This document shows, piece after piece, positions 27,752 to 37,191 of a stretch of 64,000 nt of DNA. Under the pieces are notes generated by a model. It was not told the DNA's origin, made no database searches, and saw only the letters and a list, made by a program, of their open reading frames with translations. Both the position numbers and the translations under genes were made by a program. How positions within the stretch are numbered: the first letter of the stretch is position 1; each line of letters starts with the position of its first letter. The DNA is from Zhaonella formicivorans (GTDB lineage Bacteria > Bacillota > DUOV01 > Zhaonellaceae): positions 2,854,001 through 2,918,000 of the forward strand of contig NZ_CP085524.1 in assembly GCF_004353525.1 (NCBI RefSeq), read 5' to 3'.

Positions 27752-27870
27752 CTATCAGCTGCCAGCTATTAGCTATCAGCCTATTGTACTGTTCAAAGGC
27801 CGTAGAGTATGGTAAGCTTTTATTAATTGTGAGGTATGATTATTAGGGGGCCAATGGCTGACGGCTGTTG
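27750..27870. repeat. Heptamer repeat units before mfd
   Basis: AGCTATCAGCTGCCAGCTATT-like units, beginning inside the stop codon of the preceding gene, then TGGCTGACGGCTGTTGGCTGAG around 27855. Bases 27871-28032 up to mfd show no gene; the frame is open there but has no binding site. Confidence 0.65.
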
Positions 27871-28032
27871 GCTGAGAGCTTAAAGCTACTAGTGGGGGTC
27901 CTTTGGGGCGTCCATCTTTTGGCGTTTCCCTGCTGGAGAGGGACCCGTTTCTCTCAGGAAAATTTTCACAAATTAAAGCTGAAGGCCGGAGGCTTTTGGC
28001 TAACATGCATTAGACATGCAGTGGAGGTATTT

Positions 28033-31000
28033 ATGGTTTACCACCGGGGACTGTTAGAAATGTTATACGAGGACCAACAGTTTAAAAATATGTTGGAGGG
28101 ACTGGAGCGAGGGCTGAAGAGCCAGGTGGTATACGGTTTGGTCAGTTCTCAAAAAAGTTTCTGGATTGGGGCTATTGCACTGGCGGCCAAAGAGCCGCTC
28201 TTAGTGATAGCACCGGATGCTGAGACAGCCAGGGGGCTGGCTGCCGAGCTGGCCATCTTTTTGCCGGAAAGGGTGGATTACTTTCCTCCGCGGGAAATGC
28301 TGCCTTATCAGGTTTTTGCCCACAGCAACGAGATCCAGGCCAGGCGCTTAAATGTGATGGCCAAGATTCTAAACGGGAGCCTTACCTGTCTGGTAACTAC
28401 CGGTGAGGCTATATTGCAGCAACTTATTCCTAAACAGGTCCTGGCGGGAAGTTTTTTCAGCTTAAAACAGGGAGATGTGGTCCAGTGGGAATTGCTGCTG
28501 GATAAGATTTCCCGGCTTGGTTTTGAGCGGGTCGATCTGGTTGAAGCTCCGGGTCAATTTTCAGTTAGGGGTGGGCTGATTGATCTTTATCTTTTGACTG
28601 AAGTGAGTCCCGTAAGAATAGAGTTTTTTGATGATGAAATTGACTCTATCCGCTATTTTGACCTGGAAAGCCAGCGTTCAATTGCAGAAATAGAAAGCAT
28701 TACACTGACTCCTGCCCGTGAGTTGCTCTTGACTTCCGAAGCAAAAGCTTTGGGACAGCAATTAATAGAGAAAGAATGGGCCGTGACGCGCAAACGCCTG
28801 GAGAAACTGCAGAAAAAAGAAGCTGTGGATAACCTGGACGCCAAGATTTCCGGCGATTTGGAGAAACTGGCCCAGGACTTGTGGACGGAAAGTTTGGAGA
28901 GATTTCAGCCTTTTTTTTATCCTGAGCAGCAGTCAATTAGTGACTATTTCCGGCGCAAACCCTTAATCATTGTGGATGAAATCAACCGGGTAATGGAAAG
29001 CATGGAACGGGCTGAACTTGAAAGGGCAGAATCTTTTGCGGATTTAACCGAGGCCGGAGCGGTGCTGCCCTCCCAGGCCAAAATTTACGCTGCGGTAAGC
29101 AGCTTTCCTGAGATTGTAGGAAAATTCCAGGCTTGTTACTTCAGCGCCTTGCCGCAAAAATTAAGCGGTGTCCAGCCTCAAAACATCTTAAGTGTCAACA
29201 CCAAAACCATGCATCCTTTTATGAGCAAGTTTAATCTTTTGGCGGAAGAGGTTGAGCTTTGGAAGAAAAACAAATACAAAATAGTATTTATGGTGAGCAA
29301 CCAGGAGAGGGCTAAATTTTTACAAGGACTTTTGTCTGATCACCGTATTGAAGCTGCTGTTATTCCCGGACTGGACAAACGGCCCGGCCCAGGGGTAACT
29401 ATAACTGTGGGGGCTTTGCTCCAAGGCTTTGAATACCCTGATTTAAAGCTTGTGCTGGTCACCGAGCAGGAGGTATTCGGGCAGCGCAAGCGCAAAAAAC
29501 CCCGTCAGGCTTTTAAAGAGGGCAGCAAAATCGGTGTTTTCAGCGATTTAAAAGTAGGGGATTATGTGGTCCATGTCCATCATGGCATTGGGCGCTATCT
29601 GGGTATAGAGCAGTTAGAGGTAGGCGGGGTGTACAAAGATTACTTGCTTATCCAGTATTCCGGGGAGGATAAGTTATACATCCCCACGGACCAAGTTGAG
29701 CTGATTCAAAAGTACATTGGGGCGGAAGGACACGTTCCCAAGCTGAACAAGTTAGGCGGCAACGAATGGAACAAGGTGAAAAGCAGGGTTAAAGCCTCTG
29801 TGCAGGATATGGCCAAAGAGCTGTTGCAGCTCTATGCAGCCCGGGAAGCGTCCGTTGGCTTTGCTTTTTCTCCCGATACAGTTTGGCAGAAAGAATTTGA
29901 AGAGGCCTTTCCCTATACGGAAACCCCCGATCAGCTCCAAGCTATTATCGATGTCAAAAAGGATATGGAAAAGCCAAAGCCCATGGATAGGTTGCTGGTG
30001 GGTGATGTAGGCTACGGCAAAACAGAAGTAGCTCTCCGGGCTGCATTTAAAGCCACCATGGATTCCAAGCAGGTGGCTGTGCTTGTGCCTACCACTGTTT
30101 TAGCACAGCAGCACTACAACACTTTTTCCCAGCGCTTCAGCAATTATCCTATCAAAATAGGATTGTTAAACCGTTTTAAAAGCCCAAAAGAACAGCAAGC
30201 GGTGCTGCAAGGATTAAAAGATGGCAGTATAGATGTAGTCATAGGAACCCATCGCCTGCTTTCTTCCGATGTAAAGTTCAAAGATCTGGGCCTGGTGATT
30301 GTCGATGAGGAGCAGAGGTTCGGAGTAGCCCACAAGGAACGTTTAAAACAGATAAGGGAAAGCGTCGATGTATTGACCTTGACTGCTACGCCCATACCCA
30401 GGACGCTCCATATGTCCCTTGCCGGCACCCGGGATATGAGTATTATCGAGACCCCGCCGGAGGAGCGTTACCCTGTGCAAACTTACGTAGTAGAGTACAG
30501 TCCCGAGTTGATCCGGGATGCCATCAGGCGGGAACTGAACCGGGGCGGGCAAGTATACTTTATCCATAACCGGATTGCTGATCTGGACCGGGTGGCTAGT
30601 TTCTTGCAACAGTTGGTACCAAACGCCAGGATTGCCATTGCCCACGGACAAATGAAAGAAGATGAACTGGAAGAAGCCATGCTTGGCTTTATAGAAGGGG
30701 AATACGACGTACTGCTATGCACCACCATTGTGGAAAATGGCCTGGATATAAGCAATGTTAATACATTGATCGTGGATGAGGCTGATCATCTGGGCTTGGC
30801 CCAGCTTTACCAGCTAAGAGGCAGGGTTGGCCGGAGCAACAGGTTGGCTTATGCCTATTTTACCTATCGCCCGGACAAGGTTTTAAATCCTGTGGCGGAA
30901 AAGAGGTTAAGGGCTATTAGGGAGTTTACCGAGTTTGGTTCCGGTTTTAAAATTGCCATGCGGGATTTGGAAATCAGGGGTGCAGGCAACCTCCTGGGGC

Positions 31001-31551
31001 CGGAGCAGCATGGACATATGCTGGCAGTTGGCTTTGACTTGTACTGTCGCCTGCTGGAGGAGGCTGTGGCCCAGCTTAAAGGGGCTACAAAAGCCCGAAC
31101 TGAGGTCCAGCCGGTACTTGATATTGATGTTAATGCTTACATCAGCGATGCCTATATTGGCAACTCGGGTATTAAAATGGAGTTTTACCAGCGCTTGGGA
31201 GAAGCGGGCAGCGAAGAGGAAGTACAGGAGATTATTGATGAGCTGATTGACAGGTTTGGCGATCCCCCTCAACCGGTAGTTAACCTGGCCCAAATTGCGG
31301 TTTTGCGCACTTTGGCTAAACAGACAGGGGCGAAAGCAATTAAAGCCAAAAAGAACGAGGCTAAATTAGAATTCCGTGAAAGCCCGCTGGGAGGGGAGAA
31401 GCTCTTGGAGTTAGACCGTGAATTCAGGCGCAGGCTCACTTTCGCCGTATCGGAGGGGCTCACCATAACGGTGAAGATCAGTCCGAGAGAGCACGAAAAC
31501 CTGTTAAACCTGCTGGTAAGTATTTTCAGAAAGATTAAAAGCCTTGCTTAA
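28033..31551 (+). CDS. mfd: Transcription-repair coupling factor
   Basis: 1172 residues, normal for Mfd. Removes RNA polymerase stalled at DNA damage and recruits UvrA. It has a UvrB-like N-terminal part, a CarD-like polymerase-interaction domain (about 500-570, KVGDYVVHVHHGIGRYLGIE), then superfamily 2 translocase motifs: Walker A GDVGYGKTEVALRAAF near 655 and DEEQRFGV near 758, LTATPIPRTLHMSL after it. The ATG at 28033 has GGAGG 5 bases upstream; an open extension upstream lies in noncoding sequence. Confidence 0.97.
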   Translation: MVYHRGLLEMLYEDQQFKNMLEGLERGLKSQVVYGLVSSQKSFWIGAIALAAKEPLLVIAPDAETARGLAAELAIFLPERVDYFPPREMLPYQVFAHSNEIQARRLNVMAKILNGSLTCLVTTGEAILQQLIPKQVLAGSFFSLKQGDVVQWELLLDKISRLGFERVDLVEAPGQFSVRGGLIDLYLLTEVSPVRIEFFDDEIDSIRYFDLESQRSIAEIESITLTPARELLLTSEAKALGQQLIEKEWAVTRKRLEKLQKKEAVDNLDAKISGDLEKLAQDLWTESLERFQPFFYPEQQSISDYFRRKPLIIVDEINRVMESMERAELERAESFADLTEAGAVLPSQAKIYAAVSSFPEIVGKFQACYFSALPQKLSGVQPQNILSVNTKTMHPFMSKFNLLAEEVELWKKNKYKIVFMVSNQERAKFLQGLLSDHRIEAAVIPGLDKRPGPGVTITVGALLQGFEYPDLKLVLVTEQEVFGQRKRKKPRQAFKEGSKIGVFSDLKVGDYVVHVHHGIGRYLGIEQLEVGGVYKDYLLIQYSGEDKLYIPTDQVELIQKYIGAEGHVPKLNKLGGNEWNKVKSRVKASVQDMAKELLQLYAAREASVGFAFSPDTVWQKEFEEAFPYTETPDQLQAIIDVKKDMEKPKPMDRLLVGDVGYGKTEVALRAAFKATMDSKQVAVLVPTTVLAQQHYNTFSQRFSNYPIKIGLLNRFKSPKEQQAVLQGLKDGSIDVVIGTHRLLSSDVKFKDLGLVIVDEEQRFGVAHKERLKQIRESVDVLTLTATPIPRTLHMSLAGTRDMSIIETPPEERYPVQTYVVEYSPELIRDAIRRELNRGGQVYFIHNRIADLDRVASFLQQLVPNARIAIAHGQMKEDELEEAMLGFIEGEYDVLLCTTIVENGLDISNVNTLIVDEADHLGLAQLYQLRGRVGRSNRLAYAYFTYRPDKVLNPVAEKRLRAIREFTEFGSGFKIAMRDLEIRGAGNLLGPEQHGHMLAVGFDLYCRLLEEAVAQLKGATKARTEVQPVLDIDVNAYISDAYIGNSGIKMEFYQRLGEAGSEEEVQEIIDELIDRFGDPPQPVVNLAQIAVLRTLAKQTGAKAIKAKKNEAKLEFRESPLGGEKLLELDREFRRRLTFAVSEGLTITVKISPREHENLLNLLVSIFRKIKSLA

Positions 31552-31636
31552 GCTTTCGCCTGACTGCTATAATTGAATTTAGTTTAGTGCAAGCGCACAG
31601 TTCATTTATTTCAAAGAGGAGAAAGGTCGTGAAGCC

Positions 31637-32662
31637 GTGAGGAAGCTGCGCAATCTATGGAAAGTATGCGCTATATTGGTAGTTGTTATTTTTGTTCTTG
31701 CCGGCTGTGGAAAGAAAAAAGATGTGGTAGCCACGGTAAACGGGCAGGACATCACCCGGCAAGAGTTTAATGAAAAAATGGAGGGCGCCAAAGCCGCCAT
31801 GGAACTCCAGGGTATGAAGTTTGACGGCGAGCAGGGCAAAGTAATTCTTAAAATGCTTGAGCAGGAAGTATTGAACCAGATGATTCAGGAAGCGGTGATT
31901 ACCCAGGACGCAGAGAAACAGGGGATCAAAGTTGAGCCCAAGAAGGCCAAGGAACAGCTAGATCAGATGAAAAAGGCATATGGGGAGGAAGCATTTAAAA
32001 AGATGCTGGAAGCCCAAAAGACCAATGAAGAAAAACTTACAAAATACATCCTTTTTGGGCTTACAGCTGATGAGCTGTACAAAAAAGTAACCGCAGACGT
32101 GAAAGTTACTGAGGAAGAAGCCAAAGATTACTTTGCGAAAAATAAAGAGGACCTGGTTCAGGTCAAAGTAAGCCATATTCTGGTAGAGGCTAAAGAAGGA
32201 GAGGCTACCCCGGAACAGGTTAAAAAAGCTGAGGCTAAAGCGAAAGAGCTGATTGCGCGGCTTCAGGACGGGGCTGACTTTGCGGAGCTGGCTAAAAAGG
32301 AATCTGATGAGCCCATGGCTAAAACCACCGGAGGGGCGTTGGAGGGTTACTTCTCCAAATCTGACAGCATGTATGTGCCTGAATTTACTGAAGGAGCCCT
32401 TAAAATTGCCAAGGGAACGGTCGGCGCGGAACCGGTCAAGAGCCCGTTTGGATTTCATGTAATTAAAGTAGAGGACCGCAAAGATACTTTTGAACAGCTG
32501 AAAGAAGACTTGATTGCCAAGTTAACTGCGGATAAAAAAGGGCAGAAGTGGCAAGAATATTTAAGCGAACTCATGAAGAAAGCTAAAATAGAAAACAAGC
32601 TGGAAGAAGAAGCTAAAAAAACTGAGGCCACCCAGGGTAATATAGACAAGAAAAAAGAGTAA
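31637..32662 (+). CDS. PrsA/SurA-type peptidyl-prolyl isomerase lipoprotein
   Basis: 341 residues. The signal ends at a lipobox (VIFVLAGCGKKK), then an N-terminal SurA-like chaperone domain (VATVNGQDITRQEFNEKMEG) and a parvulin domain (about 175-265, VKVSHILVEAKEGEATPEQ, KSPFGFHVIKVEDR). It helps exported proteins fold outside the membrane. GTG start behind AGAGGAGAAAGG. A possible promoter (TTGCTT, 18 bp, TATAAT) lies at 31544-31573. It replaces yabK/fin of the Bacillus order. Confidence 0.88.
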   Translation: MRKLRNLWKVCAILVVVIFVLAGCGKKKDVVATVNGQDITRQEFNEKMEGAKAAMELQGMKFDGEQGKVILKMLEQEVLNQMIQEAVITQDAEKQGIKVEPKKAKEQLDQMKKAYGEEAFKKMLEAQKTNEEKLTKYILFGLTADELYKKVTADVKVTEEEAKDYFAKNKEDLVQVKVSHILVEAKEGEATPEQVKKAEAKAKELIARLQDGADFAELAKKESDEPMAKTTGGALEGYFSKSDSMYVPEFTEGALKIAKGTVGAEPVKSPFGFHVIKVEDRKDTFEQLKEDLIAKLTADKKGQKWQEYLSELMKKAKIENKLEEEAKKTEATQGNIDKKKE

Positions 32663-32668
32663 GTATTT

Positions 32669-32758
32669 TAGGGACATACAAGAGTATGTCCCTAAAAAAT
32701 GACGCAAGAACCTAATTTTACAAGGACAAGTACAAAAATTAACTTTTTTTGCGTCATT
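32669..32758. repeat. Two adjacent hairpins upstream of spoVT
   Basis: Stem AGGGACATA/TATGTCCCT with a 6-base loop, directly followed by a wider inverted repeat AATGACGCAA...TTGCGTCATT enclosing about 40 bp. Neither has a proper T tract after it on the plus strand. It may be a mobile REP-like element or a regulatory fold. Confidence 0.6.
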
Positions 32759-32770
32759 ATGGAAAAAAAT

Positions 32771-32800
32771 GAATAATCTCTCCTGTGCTGATATATACTA
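32771..32800 (+). promoter_or_regulatory. Sigma-G promoter of spoVT
   Basis: GAATA, 18-bp spacer, TATACTA. This fits the sigma-G pattern GHATR-N18-CATWMTA with one mismatch; spoVT is a known sigma-G gene. Confidence 0.6.
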
Positions 32801-32852
32801 ACAATGAAAACTGACTCACCAGAATTTTAGGCAAAAAGGAGGGATAAAGTTC

Positions 32853-33416
32853 ATGAAGGCAACCGGTATTGTGAGGCGTATTGATGATTTAGGTAGAGTT
32901 GTTATCCCCAAAGAGATACGCAGGACCTTGCGCATCCGCGAAGGTGACCCTCTTGAGATCTTCGTGGATCGTGAAGGAGAGGTAATTCTAAAGAAATACT
33001 CTCCGATTGGTGAATTGGGAGATTTTGCTAAAGAATATGCTGATTCGTTATACGAAGCAATTGGTCATATAGCTTGTATTTCTGACCGCGATAGTATTAT
33101 AGCAGTGGCGGGGGCTCCGAAGAAAGAATTTTTAAATAAACCTATCAGTGCTGCAGTGGAAAAAGTAATGGAAGAGCGTAAGACCGTGCTTATCAATGAA
33201 CCCGGCCAGCACGTACTGTGCAAAGGCTGTGGCCCCATGGAAAACGGTGAGGAATGCAAATTTAGTTCTGAAGTTATTGCTCCGATTATTGCCGAAGGAG
33301 ATCCGATTGGTGCAGTAATTTTATGTTCTAAGGAACCAAATGTACGCATGGGTGACATGGAGGTTAAACTGGCGGAAACTGCTGCAGGATTTTTAGCAAA
33401 ACAAATGGAACAATAA
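32853..33416 (+). CDS. spoVT: Stage V sporulation protein T, AbrB-type regulator
   Basis: 187 residues. N-terminal swapped-hairpin AbrB domain (about 1-50, MKATGIVRRIDDLGRVVIPKEIRRTLRIREGDPLEI) and a C-terminal GAF-like domain (about 55-180). It modulates late forespore genes, both up and down. ATG behind AGGAGG, under a likely sigma-G promoter. Confidence 0.96.
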   Translation: MKATGIVRRIDDLGRVVIPKEIRRTLRIREGDPLEIFVDREGEVILKKYSPIGELGDFAKEYADSLYEAIGHIACISDRDSIIAVAGAPKKEFLNKPISAAVEKVMEERKTVLINEPGQHVLCKGCGPMENGEECKFSSEVIAPIIAEGDPIGAVILCSKEPNVRMGDMEVKLAETAAGFLAKQMEQ

Positions 33417-33457
33417 GGGCGCATAGGCGCTCTTTTCTTTTTGCTGCAGTAGAAAGT

Positions 33458-33524
33458 GAGTCAGGGGACGGTTCTCTGACTCACTCTTCGCAACAACATG
33501 AGTCAAGGAACCGTCCCCTGACTC
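33458..33524. repeat. REP-like palindrome (GGGGACGGTTC family)
   Basis: Outer arms GAGTCAGGGGACGGTTC and GAACCGTCCCCTGACTC are perfect 17-bp inverted copies; inside is a second pair TGACTCA/TGAGTCA. Very similar GGGGACGGTTC palindromes are scattered in many bacterial genomes next to REP-associated transposases. It fills most of the spoVT-spoVB gap. Confidence 0.75.
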
Positions 33525-33631
33525 TCCGGCAACCTCTAAACGAATTATTGCAATTAACAAAAACAATACTAAAATAGCATTTGCTGGTATAATATAGAAA
33601 CATAAAGCCATGGGTGGGAGAGGGTCTCGAG

Positions 33632-35221
33632 GTGACGGGAGAAAGGTTCTTACAGGGAGCGATTATACTTAGTGTTGCAGGCATGGTTAGCAAATTGTTG
33701 GGCGCTTTATACCGCATTCCCCTGGCCCGGATCTTAGGCGGCGAGGGTATGGGGCTCTACCAGATGGCCTATCCTATCTATACCAGCATCCTTGCTCTGT
33801 CTACAGCGGGTATTCCGGTGGCCATTTCGATTTTAGTGGCGGAAAAACTGGCGAACGGGGATTACAGGGGTGCCAAGAGGGTATTTACAGTTTCTTTAGC
33901 CTTGTTGTCTTTAACCGGATTGATCTTCGCCTACCTGGTTTTTTCCGGCGCGAGTTTTTTGGCTCATATTGTGCTACAGGAGCCCCGGGCATTGTATCCC
34001 ATAGCCGCTATTGCCCCTGCTATTTTTTTCACGGCGGTGGTGTCTGCTTTCCGGGGTTATTTCCAGGGCTACCAGGTGATGGTGCCTACAGCTGTTTCTC
34101 AGGTCGTAGAGCAATTAGCAAGGGTAACCACAGTTTTAACCGGAGCTATTGTGCTTTTGCCCTACGGCATCGAATTGGCAGCCGGAGCTGCAACCTTCGG
34201 GGCTGTAACCGGTGGAGCCGCAGCGCTCGTGGTTTTGGCCGTATTCTTCTTAAGAATGCCTCAAAGAAGAGGGGGCGAGGGCTTCCGTAGATTCCAGGAG
34301 GAATCAACCTGGAGCTTGGTTTCCAGGATAATTAAAATAGCATTGCCTTTATCGGTCGGGGGTTTAGTAATGCCGATGATGCAGGTGGTGGATGCATTGA
34401 TTGTGCCCATTAGGCTGCAAGCTGCGGGAATGACGGCTTCCAGAGCTACCGAATTGTTTGGCCAATTAACGGGCATGGCAGGCAGCTTGATTAATCTCCC
34501 CACAATTATTACTATTTCTTTAGCAGTTAGTTTAGTTCCCGCTGTCTCTGAGGCTGTGGCTAAAAGGCGGCGCCCGCAAGCCATTTCCCGCATCGCCGCC
34601 AGCCTGCGCATTACAATCCTGTTATGTCTGCCTGCTGCAGCTGGTTTAGCTGTGCTGGCCAAGCCTATCAGCGTGCTGCTCTACGACGTAGCCGAGGTGG
34701 GTATCCCTCTCGCCTATCTTGCGCCGGGAATTCTTTTTCTGGGTTTGTACCAGACTACCTCCGGCGCTTTGCAGGGCTTAAGCAAAACATTTATCCCGGT
34801 TACTAACCTGCTTATTGGTTTGGTTTTGAAGAGTTTTTTGAATTATTATCTCACGGCAATTCCGGGAGTAGATGTCAGGGGTGCCGCCATTGCCACTGTC
34901 AGTGCCTTTTTCTTGGCATTTTTGCTCAATTTCTTTGCTTTACGCCAATTGATAGGTTTGAAACTTGCAGCTATGGATAGTCTCTTTTTGCCGGGATTAG
35001 CTACCGGTTTAATGGCTGTGGCGATTAAACATCTGTACCAATTTAGCCTTGGTTTTGTCCCAGGAAGTTTTGCTACTTTAGCTGCTGTTTTTGCTGGGAT
35101 CTTCATTTTTTTCTTTAGCCTCCTCATGCTGGGGGGGCTTACCGTCGAGGATGTTGCCATGGTCCCCGGTGTCGGTAAAAAGGTGGCAAGTTTTTTGCAG
35201 AAAATACGTCTTTTGAGGTGA
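33632..35221 (+). CDS. spoVB: Stage V sporulation protein B, MOP-family flippase
   Basis: About 529 residues with some 14 membrane helices, of the MOP/MATE superfamily (polysaccharide and lipid II flippases). N-terminal FLQGAIILSVAGMVSKLLGALYRIPLARILGGEGMGLYQMA is the family signature. In Bacillus SpoVB is needed for spore cortex and may flip cortex lipid II. GTG 33632 is chosen because GAGAGGG precedes it at a good distance; GTG 33614 overlaps that site. An extended -10 (TGGTATAAT, 33585-33593) stands upstream. Confidence 0.92.
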   Translation: MTGERFLQGAIILSVAGMVSKLLGALYRIPLARILGGEGMGLYQMAYPIYTSILALSTAGIPVAISILVAEKLANGDYRGAKRVFTVSLALLSLTGLIFAYLVFSGASFLAHIVLQEPRALYPIAAIAPAIFFTAVVSAFRGYFQGYQVMVPTAVSQVVEQLARVTTVLTGAIVLLPYGIELAAGAATFGAVTGGAAALVVLAVFFLRMPQRRGGEGFRRFQEESTWSLVSRIIKIALPLSVGGLVMPMMQVVDALIVPIRLQAAGMTASRATELFGQLTGMAGSLINLPTIITISLAVSLVPAVSEAVAKRRRPQAISRIAASLRITILLCLPAAAGLAVLAKPISVLLYDVAEVGIPLAYLAPGILFLGLYQTTSGALQGLSKTFIPVTNLLIGLVLKSFLNYYLTAIPGVDVRGAAIATVSAFFLAFLLNFFALRQLIGLKLAAMDSLFLPGLATGLMAVAIKHLYQFSLGFVPGSFATLAAVFAGIFIFFFSLLMLGGLTVEDVAMVPGVGKKVASFLQKIRLLR

Positions 35222-35225
35222 AAAA

Positions 35226-36692
35226 ATGCTTAAAGGAAAAATAGTTGTGCTGGGTTTAGGCCCCGGGGGGGTAGGTCTGATTCCGGCCCAGAATTTGGAA
35301 TTGCTGAAAAAAGCCGAATACATACTGGTGCGGACGGCCAAACACCCCGCCGTAGAGGAACTGCAAGGACAGGGGATTAAGTTTGCTTCTTTTGATTATC
35401 TTTACGAACAGCTCCCAACCTTTGAAGAAGTATACCAGACTATAGTGGACAAGCTAATAGCCGCTGCCGCCAAGTACCCGCAGGTCATCTATGCTGTTCC
35501 GGGACATCCCCTGGTAGCCGAGAGTACCGTGCCGCTTCTGTTACAGGCCGCTTCCCGGGAGGGTGTGGAAACGGAAGTACTGCCTGCTATGAGCTGCCTG
35601 GATGCTGTTTATGCAGCTTTGCATTTGGACCCCACTGCCGGCATGTTGGTCAAAGATGCCCTGCTGTTAAAGAGCGAGGAACTGGTTCCGGCGGTGGGTT
35701 TAATATTGACTCAGCTCTACAACCGGCAAATCGCGTCGGATGTCAAGTTGACACTGATGGAGGTTTATCCTGACGATCATTTGGTTAAATTGGTCCGGGG
35801 CGCCGGTGTTAGCAGGCTGGAGCGCATGGAAACAATACCCCTTTTCCAGCTGGACCGGATTGACTGGATTGATCACCTGACCAGCCTTTACGTTCCGCCG
35901 GCACAGCAAAGACAGGGTACAGCAGGCTTCCCGCTGGACCCGCTGGTCGATGTGATGCAGGAGCTTTTGGGCGAAAACGGTTGCCCTTGGGACAGGGAAC
36001 AAACCCATGACTCTTTAAAGCGCTATTTGATTGAGGAATGTTACGAAGTTATTGAGGCTATAGAAGACCGGGATATGTATAAATTATGCGATGAATTGGG
36101 AGACTTACTATTGCAAATAGTTTTCCATGCGGAGTTGGCAAGCTGTTCCGGATACTTCAACATCAATGATGTAATAGCAGGAATAACGGAAAAAATGATT
36201 CGCCGTCATCCCCATGTTTTTGGTGACATCCGGGTGGATAATTCCACCCAGGTTTTGGCCAACTGGGATGAGATTAAAAGGCAGGAAAAGGAGAACAGCG
36301 GCTTAAAAACGGTGATGGATATTCCACGGGGCCTGCCGGCCCTCTATCGGGCTGAAAAAGTTCAGAACCGGGCTGCCAAAGTTGGTTTTGATTGGCCTGA
36401 CATAGAAGGACCTTGGGCGAAGTTTCATGAGGAAATCAAGGAATTAAAGGAGGCCCTGGCAAAAAAAGAATTTAAACATACGGAAGAAGAAATGGGTGAT
36501 ATCCTGTTTGCTGCAGTCAATATCAGCCGCTTTCTCCATATTGATCCCGAAGAGGCGTTACAGAAAACTGTGGCCAAATTTGTGAAGCGTTTCCGCTTTA
36601 TTGAGCAACAGGCAAGGCTTAAGGGCAAAGAATTGAGAGAGATGTCGCTGGAGGAAATGGACAAGCTTTGGGAAGAAGCCAAAAATCGCTAA
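35226..36692 (+). CDS. mazG: MazG-type nucleoside triphosphate pyrophosphohydrolase with methylase-like N-terminal domain
   Basis: 488 residues, the YabN architecture. The tetrapyrrole-methylase-like domain (about 1-220, VVLGLGPGGVGLIP) has no known substrate. Two MazG domains follow: the first with LLGENGCPWDREQTHDSLKRYLIEECYEVIEAI near 260 and the second with EEMGDILFAAVNISRFL near 425. It hydrolyses noncanonical NTPs. Starts 4 bp after spoVB, as in Bacillus. Confidence 0.94.
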   Translation: MLKGKIVVLGLGPGGVGLIPAQNLELLKKAEYILVRTAKHPAVEELQGQGIKFASFDYLYEQLPTFEEVYQTIVDKLIAAAAKYPQVIYAVPGHPLVAESTVPLLLQAASREGVETEVLPAMSCLDAVYAALHLDPTAGMLVKDALLLKSEELVPAVGLILTQLYNRQIASDVKLTLMEVYPDDHLVKLVRGAGVSRLERMETIPLFQLDRIDWIDHLTSLYVPPAQQRQGTAGFPLDPLVDVMQELLGENGCPWDREQTHDSLKRYLIEECYEVIEAIEDRDMYKLCDELGDLLLQIVFHAELASCSGYFNINDVIAGITEKMIRRHPHVFGDIRVDNSTQVLANWDEIKRQEKENSGLKTVMDIPRGLPALYRAEKVQNRAAKVGFDWPDIEGPWAKFHEEIKELKEALAKKEFKHTEEEMGDILFAAVNISRFLHIDPEEALQKTVAKFVKRFRFIEQQARLKGKELREMSLEEMDKLWEEAKNR

Positions 36693-36810
36693 GAAAGTGG
36701 AAAATTTTTCACCTGAATCAGAGCAAAAAGCAGGAGATTGTAGGATAGTAGCGAATTTAGCTTAGATAGTATGTTGAATCATGAGTCTATTTTTATTAGG
36801 AGGGATTCAG

Positions 36811-37086
36811 TTGAATAAGACGGACCTGGTTAGCAGCGTGGCAGAAAAAGCCGAATTTACCAAGAAGGATGCTGAAAAAGCTGTTAATGCAATTTTTGCC
36901 AGCATCGAAGAAGCCCTGGCAAAGGGGGATAAGGTCCAGTTAGTTGGTTTTGGGACTTTTGAGGTACGCGAGCGCGCTTCCCGCACCGGCCGCAACCCGA
37001 AAACAGGGGAAGAAATCAGCATTCCGGCAACAAAAGTTCCTGCTTTCAAGCCCGGCAAGGCATTGAAAGACGCTGTTAGTAAATAA
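36811..37086 (+). CDS. hup: HU-family DNA-binding protein
   Basis: 91 residues from TTG 36811, which follows AGGAGGGATT; gives [29 protein letters not shown]. The beta-arm signature [24 protein letters not shown] is complete. HU bends and compacts DNA. It lies between mazG and the yabO-like gene, and is followed by a strong terminator. Confidence 0.95.
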   Translation: MNKTDLVSSVAEKAEFTKKDAEKAVNAIFASIEEALAKGDKVQLVGFGTFEVRERASRTGRNPKTGEEISIPATKVPAFKPGKALKDAVSK

Positions 37087-37100
37087 AGCTGCGCAAGTAC

Positions 37101-37133
37101 AATCAGGTTCAGGTGTGAACCTGATTTTGCTTT
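37101..37133 (+). terminator. Intrinsic terminator after hup
   Basis: Perfect 10-bp stem AATCAGGTTC/GAACCTGATT with a 6-base loop, then TTGCTTTC. Confidence 0.75.
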
Positions 37134-37191
37134 CTGCTGCTTCGTTATAACCCCGGGACCAGGGCCCGGGATGCGGTAAACAGGAGGGTTT

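Noticed and set aside
27868-28032. N-terminal extension of Mfd to 1227 residues
   Set aside because: The upstream part does not resemble Mfd, contains repeat units and lacks a binding site; GGAGG stands right before ATG 28033.
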